Shown here piece by piece: positions 63,150-64,000 of a DNA stretch of 64,000 bases. Source of the DNA: Mugil cephalus (lineage: Eukaryota; Chordata; Actinopteri; Mugiliformes; Mugilidae); the NCBI RefSeq assembly GCF_022458985.1, contig NC_061783.1, forward strand, positions 10,446,413-10,510,412, read 5' to 3'. Made by a program: the position numbers and the translations under genes. The notes beneath the pieces are model-generated. The model did no database searches, was not told where the DNA came from, and saw only the letters and a list, made by a program, of their open reading frames with translations. Positions within the stretch are counted from its first letter, which is position 1. Every line of letters starts with the position of its first letter.

Positions 63150-64000
63150 AACAGACTCCCTCAGGTTTTCAACATTTTCAGCCTGAATTAAACATTCAGA
63201 AAGCCCAAATCTAATAAAGGAACGCTGTATAGGGTTCAGCAAATTAAGTTAGGAGAAAGGGCCCGTGTGTGCGTTTGAATGAGCCGTGCTGGTCTTTGAT
63301 AAATCTCCTATGTTTATATTTGTAAAGCGGGGCCACTGTGATATTGTCTGGTATGTGGAGAGTTATAAGGGGCTTGTGTTTAACTCAATCTGCAAGATAA
63401 ACAGCCTCGGGCCAGAGAGCGGAGAGGTTTCATATAAGTTCGCTCCCTCCTTTTGTGAATTCCTCTTTTTTTCTCACAACTTTATACTCTCGCAACCATT
63501 TTAAACTTTCTACCATAATCCGCACCCTATCTCTCCGCTCCCCTCGCGCTCTGCCCATGCATAGGACAAGTATTAGAGGACTGAGTGGGCATTTATTTGA
63601 GGAGGAGGTGAATGTGTGGGCCCGTGGTCCGGCTGGGGGTCTGCAAATTCGGAGGACAGGGTCAGATTGGGAGGTCACAGGTCAGGACTGATGGGTGCAG
63701 TTGGCACCGACCTGAGGGAATGTGCGTGAGTGACTGTTCATTATGTTAGCAGGCCAGCACTTCCTCTATCAATCAATGCTTGCTTTAACTGCAAGCCTGA
63801 TTGTGTAGGGCATTAAACAGGCTGTCACTATTCATTCATGCTAACATTTGCTACTTGAGAGAAACACAGCGGAAAAAAAAATATTTTCCCCACATTTTTA
63901 AAGCTAAAGATAAAGCAAAATTAAAGCTACATTGCAAAAACGTTTATCTCCCCCATCTGGCAGTGAGAGGAATTACATAATATGTGCATGCCAACAGCCT
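63150..64000. other. Unique, repeat-free intergenic sequence; possible regulatory DNA
   Basis: After a microsatellite-rich belt the sequence becomes non-repetitive and compositionally even, with TAAT/ATTA and AATGA words and no coding frame. Such stretches next to developmental genes often hold conserved enhancers. Nothing here proves it. Confidence 0.25.

Overview
The window is vertebrate nuclear DNA, almost certainly from a ray-finned (teleost) fish. Genes are split by GT-AG introns, many only 70-400 bp long. CA/GT microsatellites are abundant, there are several fish-type Tc1, hAT-like and piggyBac-like transposon remnants, and the proteins are vertebrate orthologues with a teleost granulin layout. 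No operons, prokaryotic genes or CRISPR arrays are present.

Layout, left to right. (1) 1-5.3 kb: the last two coding exons (+) of a lysine-rich, probably nuclear protein that begins left of the window, flanked by two broken Tc1-like elements. (2) 5.3-8.5 kb: a compact three-domain granulin gene (+), with a TATA box, a non-coding first exon and an interferon-type motif in intron 1. (3) 9.0-28.05 kb: ankrd28 (+), 29 coding exons and 1058 residues, the ankyrin-repeat scaffold of protein phosphatase 6. Its 8-kb first intron holds a likely second first exon. (4) 28.04-32.35 kb: btd (biotinidase, -), six coding exons, tail-to-tail with ankrd28; the poly(A) signals of the two genes lie within 34 bp. 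Btd intron 1 carries a dead piggyBac-like fragment and a hAT-like MITE with an 8-bp target duplication. (5) 33.5-34.1 kb: dmac1 (+), a two-exon complex I assembly factor, head-to-head with btd. (6) 35.4-54.65 kb: snx13 (-), 25 coding exons and 954 residues with two membrane segments, PXA, RGS, PX and nexin-C domains. It has a four-codon first exon, a 7.35-kb first intron and a probable 2.4-kb 3' UTR. (7) 54.9-64 kb: no gene seen; microsatellites, a 604-bp MITE, a Tc1-derived MITE and unique sequence that may hold regulatory elements.

The genes do not form one pathway. They are independent housekeeping or membrane/lysosome-related genes: PP6 scaffold, vitamin recycling, mitochondrial complex I assembly, endosomal lipid and receptor trafficking, and secreted growth/immune granulin. 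As remembered, the ankrd28-btd tail-to-tail pair also occurs in mammals. I found no convincing undescribed multi-gene system. The observations most worth a second look are the alternative ankrd28 first exon with its uORF, the shared bidirectional poly(A) region, the ISRE in the granulin gene, and several unnamed TIR-bounded elements. All exon boundaries were read by eye from splice sites, reading phase and family similarity; no alignment was run.
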